Shown here: positions 43,569 through 55,653 of the stretch, piece by piece
Position numbering within the stretch: position 1 is the first letter of the stretch
Layout of the letters: the number at the start of each line of letters is the position of its first letter
Assembly: GCA_030549175.1 (NCBI GenBank)
Contig: JAUKUA010000001.1
Coordinates: 682,001-746,000, forward strand
From: Lasiosphaeris hirsuta
Lineage: Eukaryota > Ascomycota > Sordariomycetes > Sordariales > Lasiosphaeriaceae
Direction of reading: 5' to 3'
Length of the DNA: 64,000 nucleotides
Program-made: the position numbers and the translations under genes
The notes under the pieces: model-generated
What the model was told of the DNA's origin: nothing
Databases searched by the model: none
The model's input: only the letters and a program-made list of their open reading frames with translations

Positions 43569-44690
43569 TCAGTCTAGATCCGGAATCGGCAAGTGGTCGA
43601 TGAGCTTCATCCTCAAACCCAGCTTCTCCAATGCCTCAGTCGCAAGCCGGTCTCTAAGCTTCTCGGTATCCTCTTGTGTGGTCAGCACGAAATCGTGCCT
43701 CAGCAGCCAGATACCCTCCTTGACCCCGTACTTCTCCGCCGTCTCCTTGTCGACTTTGTCAAGATCGATCACCAAGCTCTGCTTAACTCCGAAGACGGCG
43801 TCTGATGTCTCGTAGGGGTCGCCTCGGAGGTAGAGGGCACTAGAGATGATTTGTTAGCCACGAATATTTGGCTCTCCGGAAGGAATACTAACGTGATCAA
43901 GCGATCCCACCCGTCTTTGCCAAACATAAAGTGGACATGCGCCGGTCGCCAGCAATGGCGGCTGAGCTGCTGCAGCAGTTTGCCGACGGGCCCGTCATGC
44001 GGGATGGGATAACTAACGGGCTTGAGCCCCTGGAACCAGAAACGCCCCTCGGCGTCACTGACCATGACGCAGCGCTCGCTAGGCTCTTCGCGGTCGGCGT
44101 GCTGCACGTCGTAGTGCCCTGAGCTATCCGTCTCCCAAATGTCGATGCGAACACCCTCAATCGGCGCGCCGTGCGTGTCGGTGACGGTGCAGAGAGCCAG
44201 CATCGGTTCTCCCGCTGGGTCTGACGTCATGGTGCTGCCGTTGGGGAGCACTGGCGCGTCGTGTGTGTGGAAGGGTCCGAGGACTGACCCCTCAGTCCCC
44301 TTGGGCGGCTTGGGGTGGTTGATGTTGTCGACGAGCAGAGAGAGGCCGAAGACGTCGGAGAGGAGGATGAATTCCTGTTTGTATCTATAAGCAGCCGCAC
44401 CTCGCCCAGGCGAGGAAAAGGGGACGTACATTCCGCACGTCGTTGCTGATCTGCCCGCACCCGATCAGGAACGTTATGGCCGCCATCCACTCGTCGGTGC
44501 TCAGGCGTGTCTCGCGCGCAAAGTCGTGCAGGTGTGTCACCAACCGAGACATGAGGTACGTCAGGCGCGCATTGGCGCTCTGCGAGTTGATCCGGATCGT
44601 ATTGGGCGTGATGTTGTCGATGGTCAGGTCAAGGAGGATGGGCGCATTGGCGCCGGCCACCGCGGGGGCAGCAGGATCGAAAGGGGCCAT
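43569..44690 (-). CDS. Intradiol ring-cleavage dioxygenase (catechol/hydroxyquinol 1,2-dioxygenase type)
   Basis: Three exons, 44430-44690, 43893-44374 and 43569-43839, give 337 aa. Donors are GTACGT and GTTAGT; acceptors are AACAG and CTCTAG. A non-haem Fe(III) enzyme opens catechols between the two hydroxyls to give muconates or maleylacetate. The N-terminal helical part (EWMAAITFLIGCGQISNDVR, EFILLSDVFGLSLLVDNI) leads to GSVLGPFHTHDAP and GEPMLALCTVTDTHGAPIEG. The predicted iron ligands are all present: Tyr175 (SGHYDVQ), Tyr209 (SYPIP), His233 and His235 (WRPAHVHFMF). The LRGDPYETSDAVFGVK end is typical. Sequence style is nearest to the fungal hydroxyquinol group, but the substrate cannot be fixed from sequence. 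No signal peptide, so cytosolic. Confidence 0.9.
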
Positions 44691-44759
44691 TGTGTCGCGG
44701 GGAAAGGGGCGGTGGTAGTGGTGGTAAGTGTCGTGCGCCCGCTGACGGGGCAGGAGAGG

Positions 44760-44766
44760 TTATATA
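44760..44766 (-). promoter_or_regulatory. Possible TATA box of the dioxygenase gene
   Basis: TATATAA on the minus strand, 70 nt upstream of the ATG at 44690. Confidence 0.5.
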
Positions 44767-46178
44767 CAACGAACGGGTTCTGAAAAGGAATTGTTGCGCG
44801 GAAAAGCAGCTGCTACAATGCCTTGTCAAAGAATAAAACAATGCCCGAAAGGAAACACGGTACCTTCTCGGCGTTTCGTCTAATCTGGGGCGGGCTAAAT
44901 ATCAAGGGGGGGGGGGGGGCAATCGAGATGGCAATCGAGATATGGAGATGGAGGGGAACGATCATGTCCATCATGTCCAAACGGATGTCCTAACCCGCCC
45001 GCTTCCCTGCTATTCCTACATTACATGTACTGTGCTCCAAATTCCCCATTCGAACAATTGTCCCAATTGCAAAGCCCAATCCCCAATCCAATCCCTCGGC
45101 CAAAGCTACCAAAAAATGCCATGATGGCAGAATACAAGTCCCCCTCCCCCTCACCTCACCAAAACCGCGGGCAATGTGGGGTGTCCCAGGGGAGGGGTCG
45201 TCAGGTCATCCATTACCAACCTAGGGGCCCAGAGGCGGCCGGGGGGGGGGGAGCCCATCTCGCGCCCTCACTTCGGGAGTTGTCAGCGAGCGGTACTTGG
45301 GGTAAGGTAACCACCACCACCACCACCTACCCACCCAATGCCACCTGACCATAGCGCCCCATGGCTACATACGTCAAACCCGCGGCCCCAGAAAAATAAT
45401 ACCCGGCCTGCTATCCGAACGGGGGGAAGAAAGTGGCCCCTATCGGCGTTAAGGAAGTGGGCCCGCTCCCATGGATACTTGCATGCGCTCCCCGTCGTGA
45501 CGGCAACGACCAGCCTCTCATATCACAAAGCGGGCGGGAGCTCGAGATGGCAGCCACCAATTCATACATACCACACCAGTAATACATGTCACCATGTCAC
45601 CATGTCCAATGAAGACATGAATACATGCTCATTGGTTCTTCCCAGCAGTCCAACCACATTGGCAACCGCGTTCTGCACTTGCTGAAGCCGCCGAACCCCT
45701 CATGCTGTTTGATGATACGAACCGGGGAACACAGGGGCGAATACCATATCTTCCAGGACACCCTTCGGGCTGCAACAACAGATCCCATAAGCAGGGCCTC
45801 TGTCTGGCTACCGGATTCAGAATATCAAGGTGGCGGAGAGAGACGATAACTGCAGCTGCCCCTAGAGGATGGCCCTCGACAACGAAACAGGTACTCATAT
45901 GAACCCCATCTACACCCGATAGACAAAATCCGCATACCAACAGACCTGATCCGCACCACAATTCAGCCATCACGACACCAGCAAAACACACATGAAACCA
46001 CACCAGGATGGTGAATGTGATTTGCCCCCATTTCTTACGACTTCTTCAACATGGAATCTATTGACAAGTGGCCAACAAAATCATATTTTCAAACTAGATT
46101 ACTCCGTGGACCCAGACCAGCCCAAGTGGGCACTTCTTATTCATTACATGTCATTAAACCCCCAACATTGACAACTCC
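44767..46178. other. Intergenic region, 1.4 kb
   Basis: No gene was recognised. It contains two G-runs (about 44.91 and 45.24 kb) and ACC/CACC repeats near 45.31 kb. It spans the dioxygenase promoter and the 3' end of the next minus-strand gene. Confidence 0.5.
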
Positions 46179-47915
46179 TTATTCGTTTGCCAAGGCCCCA
46201 TCCTCCACCGTCGCCTGCCTTGGCTTGGACTCTTTATAAATTTTGTCGTCAGGTTTTGGACTGTATGGCGCCTTAGGCTCCGCTGACTCCAACTTACCCG
46301 ATTTCGTTTCGCCTTGCTCCTCCGCCGGTTCTGGCCACTCAGCTAGTTCCTCTTCTCCATCTCCGTCCACCTCCTCCAAGTCGCCTTCCTCCTCCTCTCC
46401 AACTCCATTCACATCCTCCAAATCACCTTCCTCCTCTCCAGCACCGTCTAGCTCCTCCAAATCACCCTCCTCTTCCTCCTCCTCCTCTCCATCTGCGTCG
46501 GCCTCTTCCAAATCATCCTCCTCCTCCCCAACACCGCCCACTTTCTCCGACTCGCTTTCCTCCTCCTCGGACCCTCCACTCTCGGTGCCCAGGCTGTCTT
46601 CCCAAGCATAAATTAGCTCGTTATCCGCCTCGCCATCTTCGTCCTCGTCCCCCCCGGAAAAGACACGCCTAGCGGCCTTCTTTCCAACGACAGGCAGGCG
46701 TTCTACTCCCCTGTCCTGCGCTCTCTGTGGCACCACCTTCGGGTCCAGCAACCCAACCTGGACGAGCACGCTGGCCTGGTCCCAGTAGAGGTGCTCGTGA
46801 TGCAGCTTCCCGCCTCGCAGCGTCACGATGCTGACAAGGATGATCTCGACTCGTTTTTTGGTAGGCGGCACGCCGGGCAGGATCCACGGCATATCCTGCG
46901 TGTGCTTGAAGGAGACGTACATCTCGTCGACAACGCGGTCGACGCCAATGGTGCGGGACAGCAGCGTGATCTCCATTGACGGCGGGTTGCTGTTGATGAA
47001 ATACTGGTGATAAAACTCCTCGAGGTCGTCGGCCCCAAACCCGCCAGATAGGGTCGGGACATGGGTGACGTGGGGAGGGCTGGTTGGCGTGTACGTCGCC
47101 ATAGTCTGGTCGACGTCGCGCGCGTAGAACTTGGCCTGCGCATTCGCCTCCACCGCCGCCTCCACGTCCACGTCGTTGCGGAACGCCCGCCGCGCCTTCG
47201 CCAGGCTCCGACTCCACGCCAGCTCGGCGCAGATGCGGTCGTACTCCTCCAGGTCGTGCTCGGCGAAGCCGGCCTCGGCTTCGTACGCGTACAAGGGATA
47301 CCCGGCCTGCAGGGTCCCGCCGACGCCGGCGCCGCGGTCGATGTTCTGTTTCACCACGCGCCGCTTGCCCTGGATGCCGACCATCTGCGTCTGCTTGACG
47401 ACGCCCACGTCGCCCACGACCACGTGCACCAGCACGCGGATGCTCGACGGGAACCGCGTGCTCGGGTCCGGGATGCGCGTCGGGTAGTAGGCGATCAGGC
47501 AGCCCAGCTTCATCTCGGGGTTGTTGTCGAGCACGTGGAAGTGCTCGAGGCACAGCGACGCGGCGTCGCCGTAGGCGACGATGCCGAACGTCTCGCACGG
47601 CCCCAGCTTGCTCTTGCGGTGCAGCGTGCGCAGCGTGCGCCGGTACGCGTCCGGGTTCGCGTGCATGGCCAGGTACTCGACCTGGAAGCCCTCGGCCCGC
47701 CACGCGGCTAGCGTGGCCGCGTCGAACTCGTCGCTCTCGGCCGTGATGTACAGCTTGGGCGGGCTGCGCGGGAAGTCGTCCGACAGGAAGCCCGGGTCGT
47801 TGTGGTTCATGGCGCCGGTCCAGTTGTCCTTGAGGATGCCGATGTTCTTGTTGCGGGACTTATTGGGCAGCGCTGCGCGGACGAGATCCGAGACGTTTCC
47901 GGTGTCGACGTTCAT
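46179..47915 (-). CDS. Dienelactone-hydrolase-like / SnoaL-like protein with acidic tail
   Basis: Single exon, 578 aa, start at 47915 (AATCATGAACG). Residues about 45-250 follow the alpha/beta-hydrolase order of dienelactone hydrolases: PKLYITAESDEFDAATLAAW, FGIVAYGDAASLCLEHFHVL, LGCLIAYYPTRIPDP, VLVHVVVGD and AEHDLEEYDRICAELAWSRS. The usual Gly-x-Cys-x-Gly nucleophile elbow reads AYGDA here, so the catalytic cysteine is missing. Residues about 270-385 (FGADDLEEFYHQYFINSNPP, VDEMYVSFKHTQDMPWILPG, KLHHEHLYWDQASVLVQVGL) match a SnoaL-like/NTF2 fold. The last 150 residues are an acidic tail. It is next to a ring-cleaving dioxygenase, which fits an aromatic pathway, yet the lost nucleophile argues for a non-catalytic or altered role. 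Confidence 0.75.
   Translation of the reverse strand: MNVDTGNVSDLVRAALPNKSRNKNIGILKDNWTGAMNHNDPGFLSDDFPRSPPKLYITAESDEFDAATLAAWRAEGFQVEYLAMHANPDAYRRTLRTLHRKSKLGPCETFGIVAYGDAASLCLEHFHVLDNNPEMKLGCLIAYYPTRIPDPSTRFPSSIRVLVHVVVGDVGVVKQTQMVGIQGKRRVVKQNIDRGAGVGGTLQAGYPLYAYEAEAGFAEHDLEEYDRICAELAWSRSLAKARRAFRNDVDVEAAVEANAQAKFYARDVDQTMATYTPTSPPHVTHVPTLSGGFGADDLEEFYHQYFINSNPPSMEITLLSRTIGVDRVVDEMYVSFKHTQDMPWILPGVPPTKKRVEIILVSIVTLRGGKLHHEHLYWDQASVLVQVGLLDPKVVPQRAQDRGVERLPVVGKKAARRVFSGGDEDEDGEADNELIYAWEDSLGTESGGSEEEESESEKVGGVGEEEDDLEEADADGEEEEEEEGDLEELDGAGEEEGDLEDVNGVGEEEEGDLEEVDGDGEEELAEWPEPAEEQGETKSGKLESAEPKAPYSPKPDDKIYKESKPRQATVEDGALANE
46331..46545. repeat. Coding minisatellite encoding acidic GEEE-GDLEE units
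   Basis: On the minus strand six or seven degenerate units of about 33-36 bp encode GEEEGDLEEVDG-type peptides in the C-terminal tail of the hydrolase-like protein. Confidence 0.85.
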
Positions 47916-49322
47916 GATTTATTTATCTGTGAGCTTTAGTGTTCAATGGGGCGCGGCAGTGAGAATTCCCATTTTTTGCTGTAAGAATAGTTGAGGTATC
48001 ATTGAGATGTCGCGGCCTTTTGACGCGGGGTTGGGGTTCTGCGAGAAACCGGAACATGGCCATGACGTCAGTGGTCACTCCCTTGTGTATTCCAGGTAGA
48101 TGCTGATTTGGCAAGGCCAAAGCTGCTTGATTTCCCGTTTCAAGGTTTGAAAGTTTGGACTCGCTGGCCTAGCTTGGCCTGTGCCAGGAAGGTACCTAGG
48201 TACGTATGTACCACTGGTAATGTAGTGGGTGGGCACAGTTAGGTAGGAAATTTTGTGGGTATCCATCTCCTACTAGCCCGTTGGTGGAGTCCTGCTATCT
48301 TGGGCTGCGCTTGAGCTGGTAGTCGATAAACCAGAGAGAGAATGGACCCTTCACAGCAGCCTCATCGACAATTTCGTTAATAAAGCTCCAAGTCCATCAT
48401 CTTTCCTCCACCGGGGGTGCCTTAATCCCACGTAGGGTCATATTCAATGGCCATATGACGCGCAGCCATCAGCATAGCTTTTGTGTACCCATTCCTCCCA
48501 TTTTTCTAGAAAGGTCCAGCTGGGGAAACTACCCCATGTAAATTCCCAGTTGAGAGCTGTGAAATCCTGTGATTGTAGGATAAAAAGATCCTGGTCAGGG
48601 AAAACGGTGAGATGACGGGTAACAGAGTTGTCGAAGGCCGTATATGTGGCCGTCTCTGGTAGTGTAAACCAACCTCGACTCTTTCGGAAACTTTCTCACA
48701 AGCTATCACTCGATACGTTTCCCATGTCTGGGTATGGAACCTGGTAGTCAATCTTTGGCTTACAGCACTTCTACGGATGTAAAGACTGCTTTGGCGGTGG
48801 GTGTTAAGTTAGTCAGTCGTCCTATATTATATCTCTTGTTATATAAGTGGAACCTCCCTTGGCAACGGCAGGTTCTTCGGCATCGACCCGAGTCTACACA
48901 TGTGCCGAACACCAGCGAACCATCTGGACCGGCAGCTCCAATCTCCTTATCCATTCTTGCCAAAAGAAGCGTCTTGCTAGCTATCCGCGGACCTAGATGG
49001 GCCAAGGCACCACTGTGCTCTATTTACACCATGAGGTGATGCATCCAATGCGCCAGCCACAAGGACCTTCCCCTTCAAGGCCAAGCCTATGTAGGCAACG
49101 GCTGTCGCCAGTCGAACCCCCCAAACTCCTTCCTATGCAAGCAACCCAAACGCCACAAATGCCGAGTCCAACCGCCAAGAAAACCCGCAGGTGAACTCCT
49201 CCCATGCAGACAACAACCATCAAGGAAAGTTGTATTGGTACTAAGCCGCCCTCTTGGGGATCAGAAATTAGGCCTCTCATAGCCCGTAAAATATCGTTTC
49301 CGTCATAATGTCATTGGATGGA
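47916..49322. other. Intergenic region, 1.4 kb
   Basis: No gene was recognised. It includes the promoter of the hydrolase-like gene and the 3' end of the FLC-like gene. Confidence 0.55.
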
Positions 49323-52300
49323 TCACTCCTCGCGAAGGTCCGGAATTCCAGGCTTCGGTGTCGGGTACCGTCTTTCCTCTGCGTGCCTAGCCAACGTCTC
49401 GCGACTCGGTGTGTTTAGGCCAGGACTAAAGGGGCTGATGGGCCGCGTCCCTGACAGCGTCCTCAAGCTTTGTCGGCTGCTAGCCGGTCTAACAGCAAAG
49501 TGGACGGGGGTATTGGAGACACTGTCGTCCCTGCCATGTCCACCAGAGCTGTTCATGTCGCCGAGCCGCTGCGCAAGCCCGCTTTCCGTCCGTTCAGGCG
49601 ATGCATCCACCTGAGCAAAGTCTTTTGACGACCACGAAGAGTTATGGGCACGACCCACTCGTGGCAAACTGCTCACGCTATATCGAGAACTGACACTATT
49701 AGTCCTGCTAGCGCGAGATGATACACGAAATGTCACAGGGTCGACGCCATTGACCGCGTGCTGCGGTGGCTCGAGATCGTAAAGGATATCGTCGTCCTCA
49801 TCCTCAATCTTGGGCGCTCGGCGGACTGAGTTGACCGAAAAGTAAGGCTTGGGCGGCTCTTGTGGTGATTCTCCCTCATCCTTTTCCTTCCCTTTCCCAG
49901 GCTTCGGTAGCACGTACGAGTCCGCTGATTTTGCTTCCATGCTATTGAAGTACCGAACACGGATCGGCTCGAGAAATTCCGAGCCTATCTCCTCGCGGTT
50001 GCGGCTGAGCGACATCCACGAAGAGATGGCGCTGAGAATAATGAGAATCAGCAAGGCAACCACCACAAGCCCCTGAATCACAATGATAATGACGCCAATC
50101 ACTGTAGCAATGATGCGATCCAGGTTGAAAGCCGGCAAGAATGCAATCGACAGTCCAGTTGTGGCGATCTTGCTGATGCTGAGCATCCAAACTGCCATGG
50201 CGGTGTTCCGGGCCCCCTCAAAAGGGCTAAGGATGACGATGGCGGCAAAGGCGAATATCTCAAAAATCAAGAGCCCATACACCTGTGCAAGGGGATTCGT
50301 GACTCCTCCCCCCAGAAATGCTGCACGGATAGTCAGATAGCCAATATAATACCCTAGGAACCACCATCGTGTGCGGCGGTACCTTGCAGACAGCCATCCG
50401 AATTTCTTGATGTAATCTTGATCCTGGTGTACCGTCTTCCGTGCTGGGTCGTCATTGACGTGCCGGATTCGGAAGAGAGGAATAGTGAAGACTGGCTGCA
50501 CTTCCACCTCGCGTTCCTTCAGTGTGCTGGACCAGGCCGGAATGACGATTGGTAGCGTCTTAAAGAGCTTTGAGGAATGGAAGATGACCTCGTCAGGGTT
50601 AGTCTGGAACTTGCCGTACCGTGTGCGAGCACGGCAAGCATATGCCACTAGCAACGTGGCTCCAGCAAGGAAAATAATGAAGACCACCGCAGACACAGCC
50701 ATCATGCCAGCCGGGCCTGAGCTTGAGAATTGGAACATGCTCAAGGTCATGACCACAAAGAACGCCATGAAGAGTGCTCGAACCACGGACAGCCCGAGGT
50801 AACCAGTCCAGTGACTTCGGAAGTAAGCCAGTCGATCCTCCTTTATCCACCTCCGTCGCGCCAGGACCTCGAGCGAGCCTCTGAGGGTCGCCACGGATAA
50901 TGCCACGGCACCCGTAGCTACCAAAATCCATATAAACCCAACCAAAAAAGCATCAGCGGCAGGGATCCCGGCGCCTGCCAAAGTAGCGGGAAAGCCAGTC
51001 CAAGTGCCTGGCGTTGGCATCCCGGGCATCACAGGATTCCCAGCCCAAGTATAGTCGTAAGGATCGCTGGCGTTGTACTCGGATCTTCTCAGTATCGTCC
51101 CCGTTGCTCTTTCAAAGAGTGAGCGCCCATATATCTGATTTATCAAGCCACCATTGTTGTTAATCACCACGGAGCCCGCACCTCCGACCTGGCTCGCGTT
51201 GCCTTGCACACCGGCGAAAGAGTCGATCGAGTGAACCATACCGGGGGCGTGAATGATACCGGCCGACCAAGCAAAATTGCTCCACCATGCGATGCAAACC
51301 GATGGCCTATAAAGTATGTGAGTAACTTGTCATTTTGGGGGGAATGGAAGGGGGTTAGGGGTGTTGTTGTGCCAACTCAGCTGAGACAGTGGAATAGGGG
51401 GAAAGCCAAAAGATTGAAGGGTACGCACCAATTAACCGATAGTGCTCCTGTAAAGAAAATTGACTGGAAGGTCTCGAAAATGATAAAGACGGAGAGAGAA
51501 TGCGCATAATGCATTCTCATATGGGCGATACTAATTCCGTAGGCCGCCGTCGCAAAGGAGGCGACGATGGCCACCAGCGTGAACGCTCCCAGCACGGGGG
51601 CCACCGCTTCGGGATGTGAGAAACTGTTCCCGTTTCTCATATTCGCCTGGAAACAGCCTATCTCTGTCTGACTGGAATTGGCAAAAATCTGTAGTTTCGC
51701 AGAGCCCTCGATATCCGGTATTGCAAAGGCAATCGGCGGGATGCCGCCAATTTGTTGGGGCCCGACCTGTATACTTGCCCATCCTGTGACAGGAACACTT
51801 GCGTTCAACGGGCAAAGGCTGCAAAGTGGCATAAGCAAAATCCCTGGGCCGGATGCTAGTTTTGCCTCACCTGTATAAGTTGAGGTTGCATGGGTCAAAG
51901 GTCATCTCGAATCTGTTCGAGCCATCTGCAGTGCGCGTCAGCCCCCACATCACGTTTTGCAGCAACCAACCCATCCTTACATGCGTCAACTTCGATATGC
52001 ACTGGTATGCGGTCAGCATTTCTCCAAATCCAAGATATTATTTGGGGATGACGTACTCATCAGGGACTCGTTTCTGATATTGCTCGTTCCATCAAGGTGG
52101 AAGACGATGGTGAGGTTGTCGGCATAGTATGCGGCGTCGAATTTTGTAATGTTGAACAGACTTTCGCCGCCCAAGCAGTCGCCAAAGTCGCCCGTGTAGA
52201 GGGCCGGATATCTCTCAAGGGCTAGCGGCCGTGTGACGCCTTCGGCGTCAACGCCGTAAATATACTCGGTTTCGGCATTTGCGACGAAAGCCAAGAGGGA

Positions 52301-52345
52301 AGTCAGCAGAGAGAGCAAGGCGCAGAATCGGTTCCATAGCGACAT
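49323..52345 (-). CDS. FLC/TRP-type membrane protein (ML-like domain plus TRP domain)
   Basis: Five exons give 912 aa: 52057-52345, 51981-52001 (21-nt microexon), 51871-51925, 51429-51818 and 49323-51306. All phases agree. The start at 52345 gives a clean signal peptide (MSLWNRFCALLSLLTSLLAF, cleavage near ANAET). An ATG 24 nt upstream is less likely. The luminal ML-like domain (about 30-210) has conserved cysteines (GDCLGGESLFNITKFDA, FEMTFDPCNLNLYSLCPLNA, EIGCFQANMRNG). A set of about nine membrane spans follows from about 215 to 660 (VLGAFTLVAIVASFATAAYG, SVCIAWWSNFAWSAGI, FLGYYIGYLTIRAAFLGGGV, IIATVIGVIIIVIQGLVVVA). The tail of about 240 residues is Ser/Pro-rich and cytosolic. Family members act in ER/vacuole FAD transport, cell-wall maintenance or calcium flux; the exact role here is open. 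Confidence 0.88.
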
Positions 52346-55300
52346 GGCGAGCAGCGGGTGTCCGGTCATTGGCGATCAGCCAAGACCAGAGCTTCGAGAG
52401 CGCAGCTTTGCGGATAGCACTACCCAGGCTATCCCAAGTAGGTAAGAAAGATGTGGTTGATGAATCAACGCGAGGCGCCAGAACGAGAGACACGAGGGCT
52501 GTTTGATATCAAATCGCCAGTGCCCATGAGGTTCGGGCCAAGGTCAAGACAGCGGAGTGATGTCGTCCCGCTCGCTGGTCTGCAGTCTGTTCGGGCGAGC
52601 AGGGAGCTGGCAGAGCTGCCTGTCCTTGGGGCTCGTCGATGTCAGGGAGGATGCGGTAGGACCAGTGGGCAGATGGCCGAGCTACCAAAGAGTCGGTACG
52701 GGTGAGGAAGCTTAAAGGCGCTCTCTTAAAGCCACTGTAGATAGTGAATCGCTCTAGGGATGGCGTCGAGCGCAAGCATGGATCGGTCGTTGACCGCGGG
52801 GTATTGCAGCAGCTACGATTGTCGCTTCAAGGGCCTGGATCTTAAGAGACTGGGCAGGGCGAGTTGAGGAATCCGAGGCAATTGATATCGTGTCTGATAT
52901 CGCCTTATCGATTCCAACGATGGCTGGCGAGGGGTTGGCAGAGGGTTGGCGAACGGCCGGCAGTGGGAGTGGGCAGGATGGAAGCAGCACGCAGAACGCA
53001 ACTCGAAGCTAGCGACAGACGAAGGAGCAACAGGTGGGAGCGAAAGAAGGGTCCTGCGTCCTGGCATGGGACTTGGATCTGGGAGCACGGGGACCTGGAG
53101 AACAAAAACACCGGGCGTGGCACGGGAAGAACAGGCAAAGCTTGCAGGAAAGGAAAAATCCAGGTAGCGACGGCGGGACGGGTGGGTTTGGGGCTTTGGC
53201 ACTTTTTTGGGTTGTGCTTGACTTTGAACCGGAAGCCACGGCCGGGTCGAGTAGATGCAACCTTGGCGGGATGATTGGGCAGGTATACAAAGAAAAGCAG
53301 GCAAAATTCGAAAGTGACTTCCTACGAGCTGGCCTAAGGTAAGGTACACTTGATTTTAGGCCGTTTTCATGACCGATGCAACACGAGGGGGGCGACCTGG
53401 GCAATTGGGATTGATTAATACCCATTACAAGCCGTTGCCCGTTGTCTCCGTCGCGATCGAAGCCCCGTCCAACATGTCTTGGCTCCCCTCAATGCTCCCA
53501 GGTCTGTGGGTGTTGCATGTCGAGGTGCGTTGGCGTGGTCTTGGACCGTCTCAGAGACGCAGCGTGAGGGATGGCGTGCCTTGCGAAACACCCAATCGAC
53601 CTCGCTATCTCCACCGAAGGCACGAAGGGAAACGCCCGCCGATACCCGACATTTCCAGTCGTCTTCGCGGCTACCTAACACGCATGAAGATAGGTGATAG
53701 GAGGTATCGCGGGTGCCCAGAGTAGGCCAAGACATCTGATGACGCCAGCGCCGTCGGCGAAAAACGCTGCTGCAGCTTACACCACTTCTTCAGCGCATCA
53801 GGGCAGCTCTGGGGGCGCTGGGCTGCAGGGTCGCATCGAAACACTCGAGCTGTGATAAGGGAGGTCGGGCTTCGCCATGATAGGCCTTGCCCGCCACAGC
53901 CGCCCTTACAGACATCCGTCTCTTTCTGTCTTTCTGTGCTCGGCCATGGCCCAGACGGGAACCATGTTGCGCAAGATACCAATAATCGGCTGCACGTCCA
54001 CCGTATGTCCCGCAGCATGTGTCAGGCTCCCCAGGCTCCTCCCTCGTGAGTCTATTGGGAGGGGGGGGGGGGGGGGAGGGATGGAAGCACGATGGAAATT
54101 GGCCATTTCCGTAGTGCAACACATTCATCGATTCGAGGCCGTCGTGGACGGTCGCAACCAGCTGGACGGTCGTTGACTCAAAACCCACTCAAAAAGCCGC
54201 AACGCCAGGCGGCGTTTCTTCCCGGCACAAAGGGATCGACATCGCCGGCCCGGTTACGGCTAGCTCAATCGCAGCTAAGACCCACTAACGTCAGGTTGAC
54301 ATGCAGTTGACGCCACGGCGTATGGGGGTCTACGGACCAGTCGGTTGCAGCCTGCATCACCAAGCGCACCGCCAACGCCTTGATTCTTGAATCAAGTGTT
54401 CATTGAACTGTCCTCAACAAACGATATATCATGCCACCGGGCTTTTAGAAGGAGAACATCTGACGCTTCCGGACACATGTTCCTTCCCGTCACTAGGCAT
54501 GAAATTCGGCTGCCGTTGTAGTTTCAGGTGGGCATTTGTCGCGAATACAGCTCTTCCAGCAGGAGCCGACTTGGCTACTTCGAATCTGCTTCAGCAGCGC
54601 ACGTAGTAAATGACCCGCCAGTCGTCGCTGAGAGCTTCGTTCCAACAACTCAACCCAAACCCATAAATTCTCGGGGCCGCTACGCCACATGGCAAAAAGC
54701 AAGGGTCTTCAGCAGTGTCTCGACCGCGGGTAGCAACGTCGTCGTTCCAACCGCGGTCCCTCGGCAATCTCGACCCTCTCCTGAGGCCTTGGGCTAAGCT
54801 CCGTTTGATGTTTGCACCCTTTAGGCCTTGCCACGGGTCGCAGAGAACAGCCTGTGATTGTGTCTTGGCCGAAAGTTTCTCTTATTCCCCTTGCCGGGAA
54901 CTGGCAGTTAACAACATTCATATTCCCATCCCTCCAGCGGAATGATCAACAAAGTCCCACCATCCTAATATCCCTTATCCCCCCCCTCAACCGTCATCCC
55001 AATATATCCCCCCAATCCTCCCGCCCTCATTCCACTCCCCTCCCCTCTCTCGGGGACCTGCAGCACGCAAAAGCAGTGCAGTGCACGTCGGCAAACACGA
55101 CCCGTCGGCACTCAGAAAGCAGGCAAAATAAACAAGCGTCAGCTATCCATTTATTATAGCATTTCACATGTATCCTATCATGCATATCCATTCTGCACCA
55201 CACCGTCATCAACAGCGTCAAATGATCTCATCAAGTCCATGCTACAAGTTCCCCAACAAGAGTCCAATGCTTCCCAACCCCAAAACAACAATCAGCATCG

Positions 55301-55653
55301 TAAACAAGTTGTAGATATCAAAACACCATCCTCTTGATTCATATTCAGCTCATGCCTCGCTCAAGCCTTCCATTTGCCATGAATAACAACCTAACCGTAA
55401 TCAACACAGGCCGAAAAAGTAGGTATACAATGACCACGAAAAAGACCATTCCATTCTTTTCTCTCTCAACCTCTCACCTAATCAAACTTCATATTCATTT
55501 TCCGCGAGGCAGAGTGATGAACCATATACTGCCATCATACCCAAGCCGCCTGACCCAAATCCCAGATAAACCCATAAACGCAACAGGGAACCTCATCATC
55601 CAAACTTAACCTCTTCAATAACCATTACCCTCCGCTCCTCGAAGTGTTCCCTC
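52346..55653. other. Intergenic region, 3.3 kb
   Basis: The largest gap in the second half. No gene was recognised on either strand; open frames lack motifs and splice support. A G-run of about 16 lies at 54.06 kb. The first several hundred bases are the FLC-like promoter. The last 700 bases are AT-rich and probably the 3' region of the minus-strand gene. Confidence 0.5.

Noticed and set aside
46669..47703. 344-codon alternative frame within the hydrolase-like gene
   Set aside because: Arg/Ala/Gly-biased shadow of a GC-rich gene.
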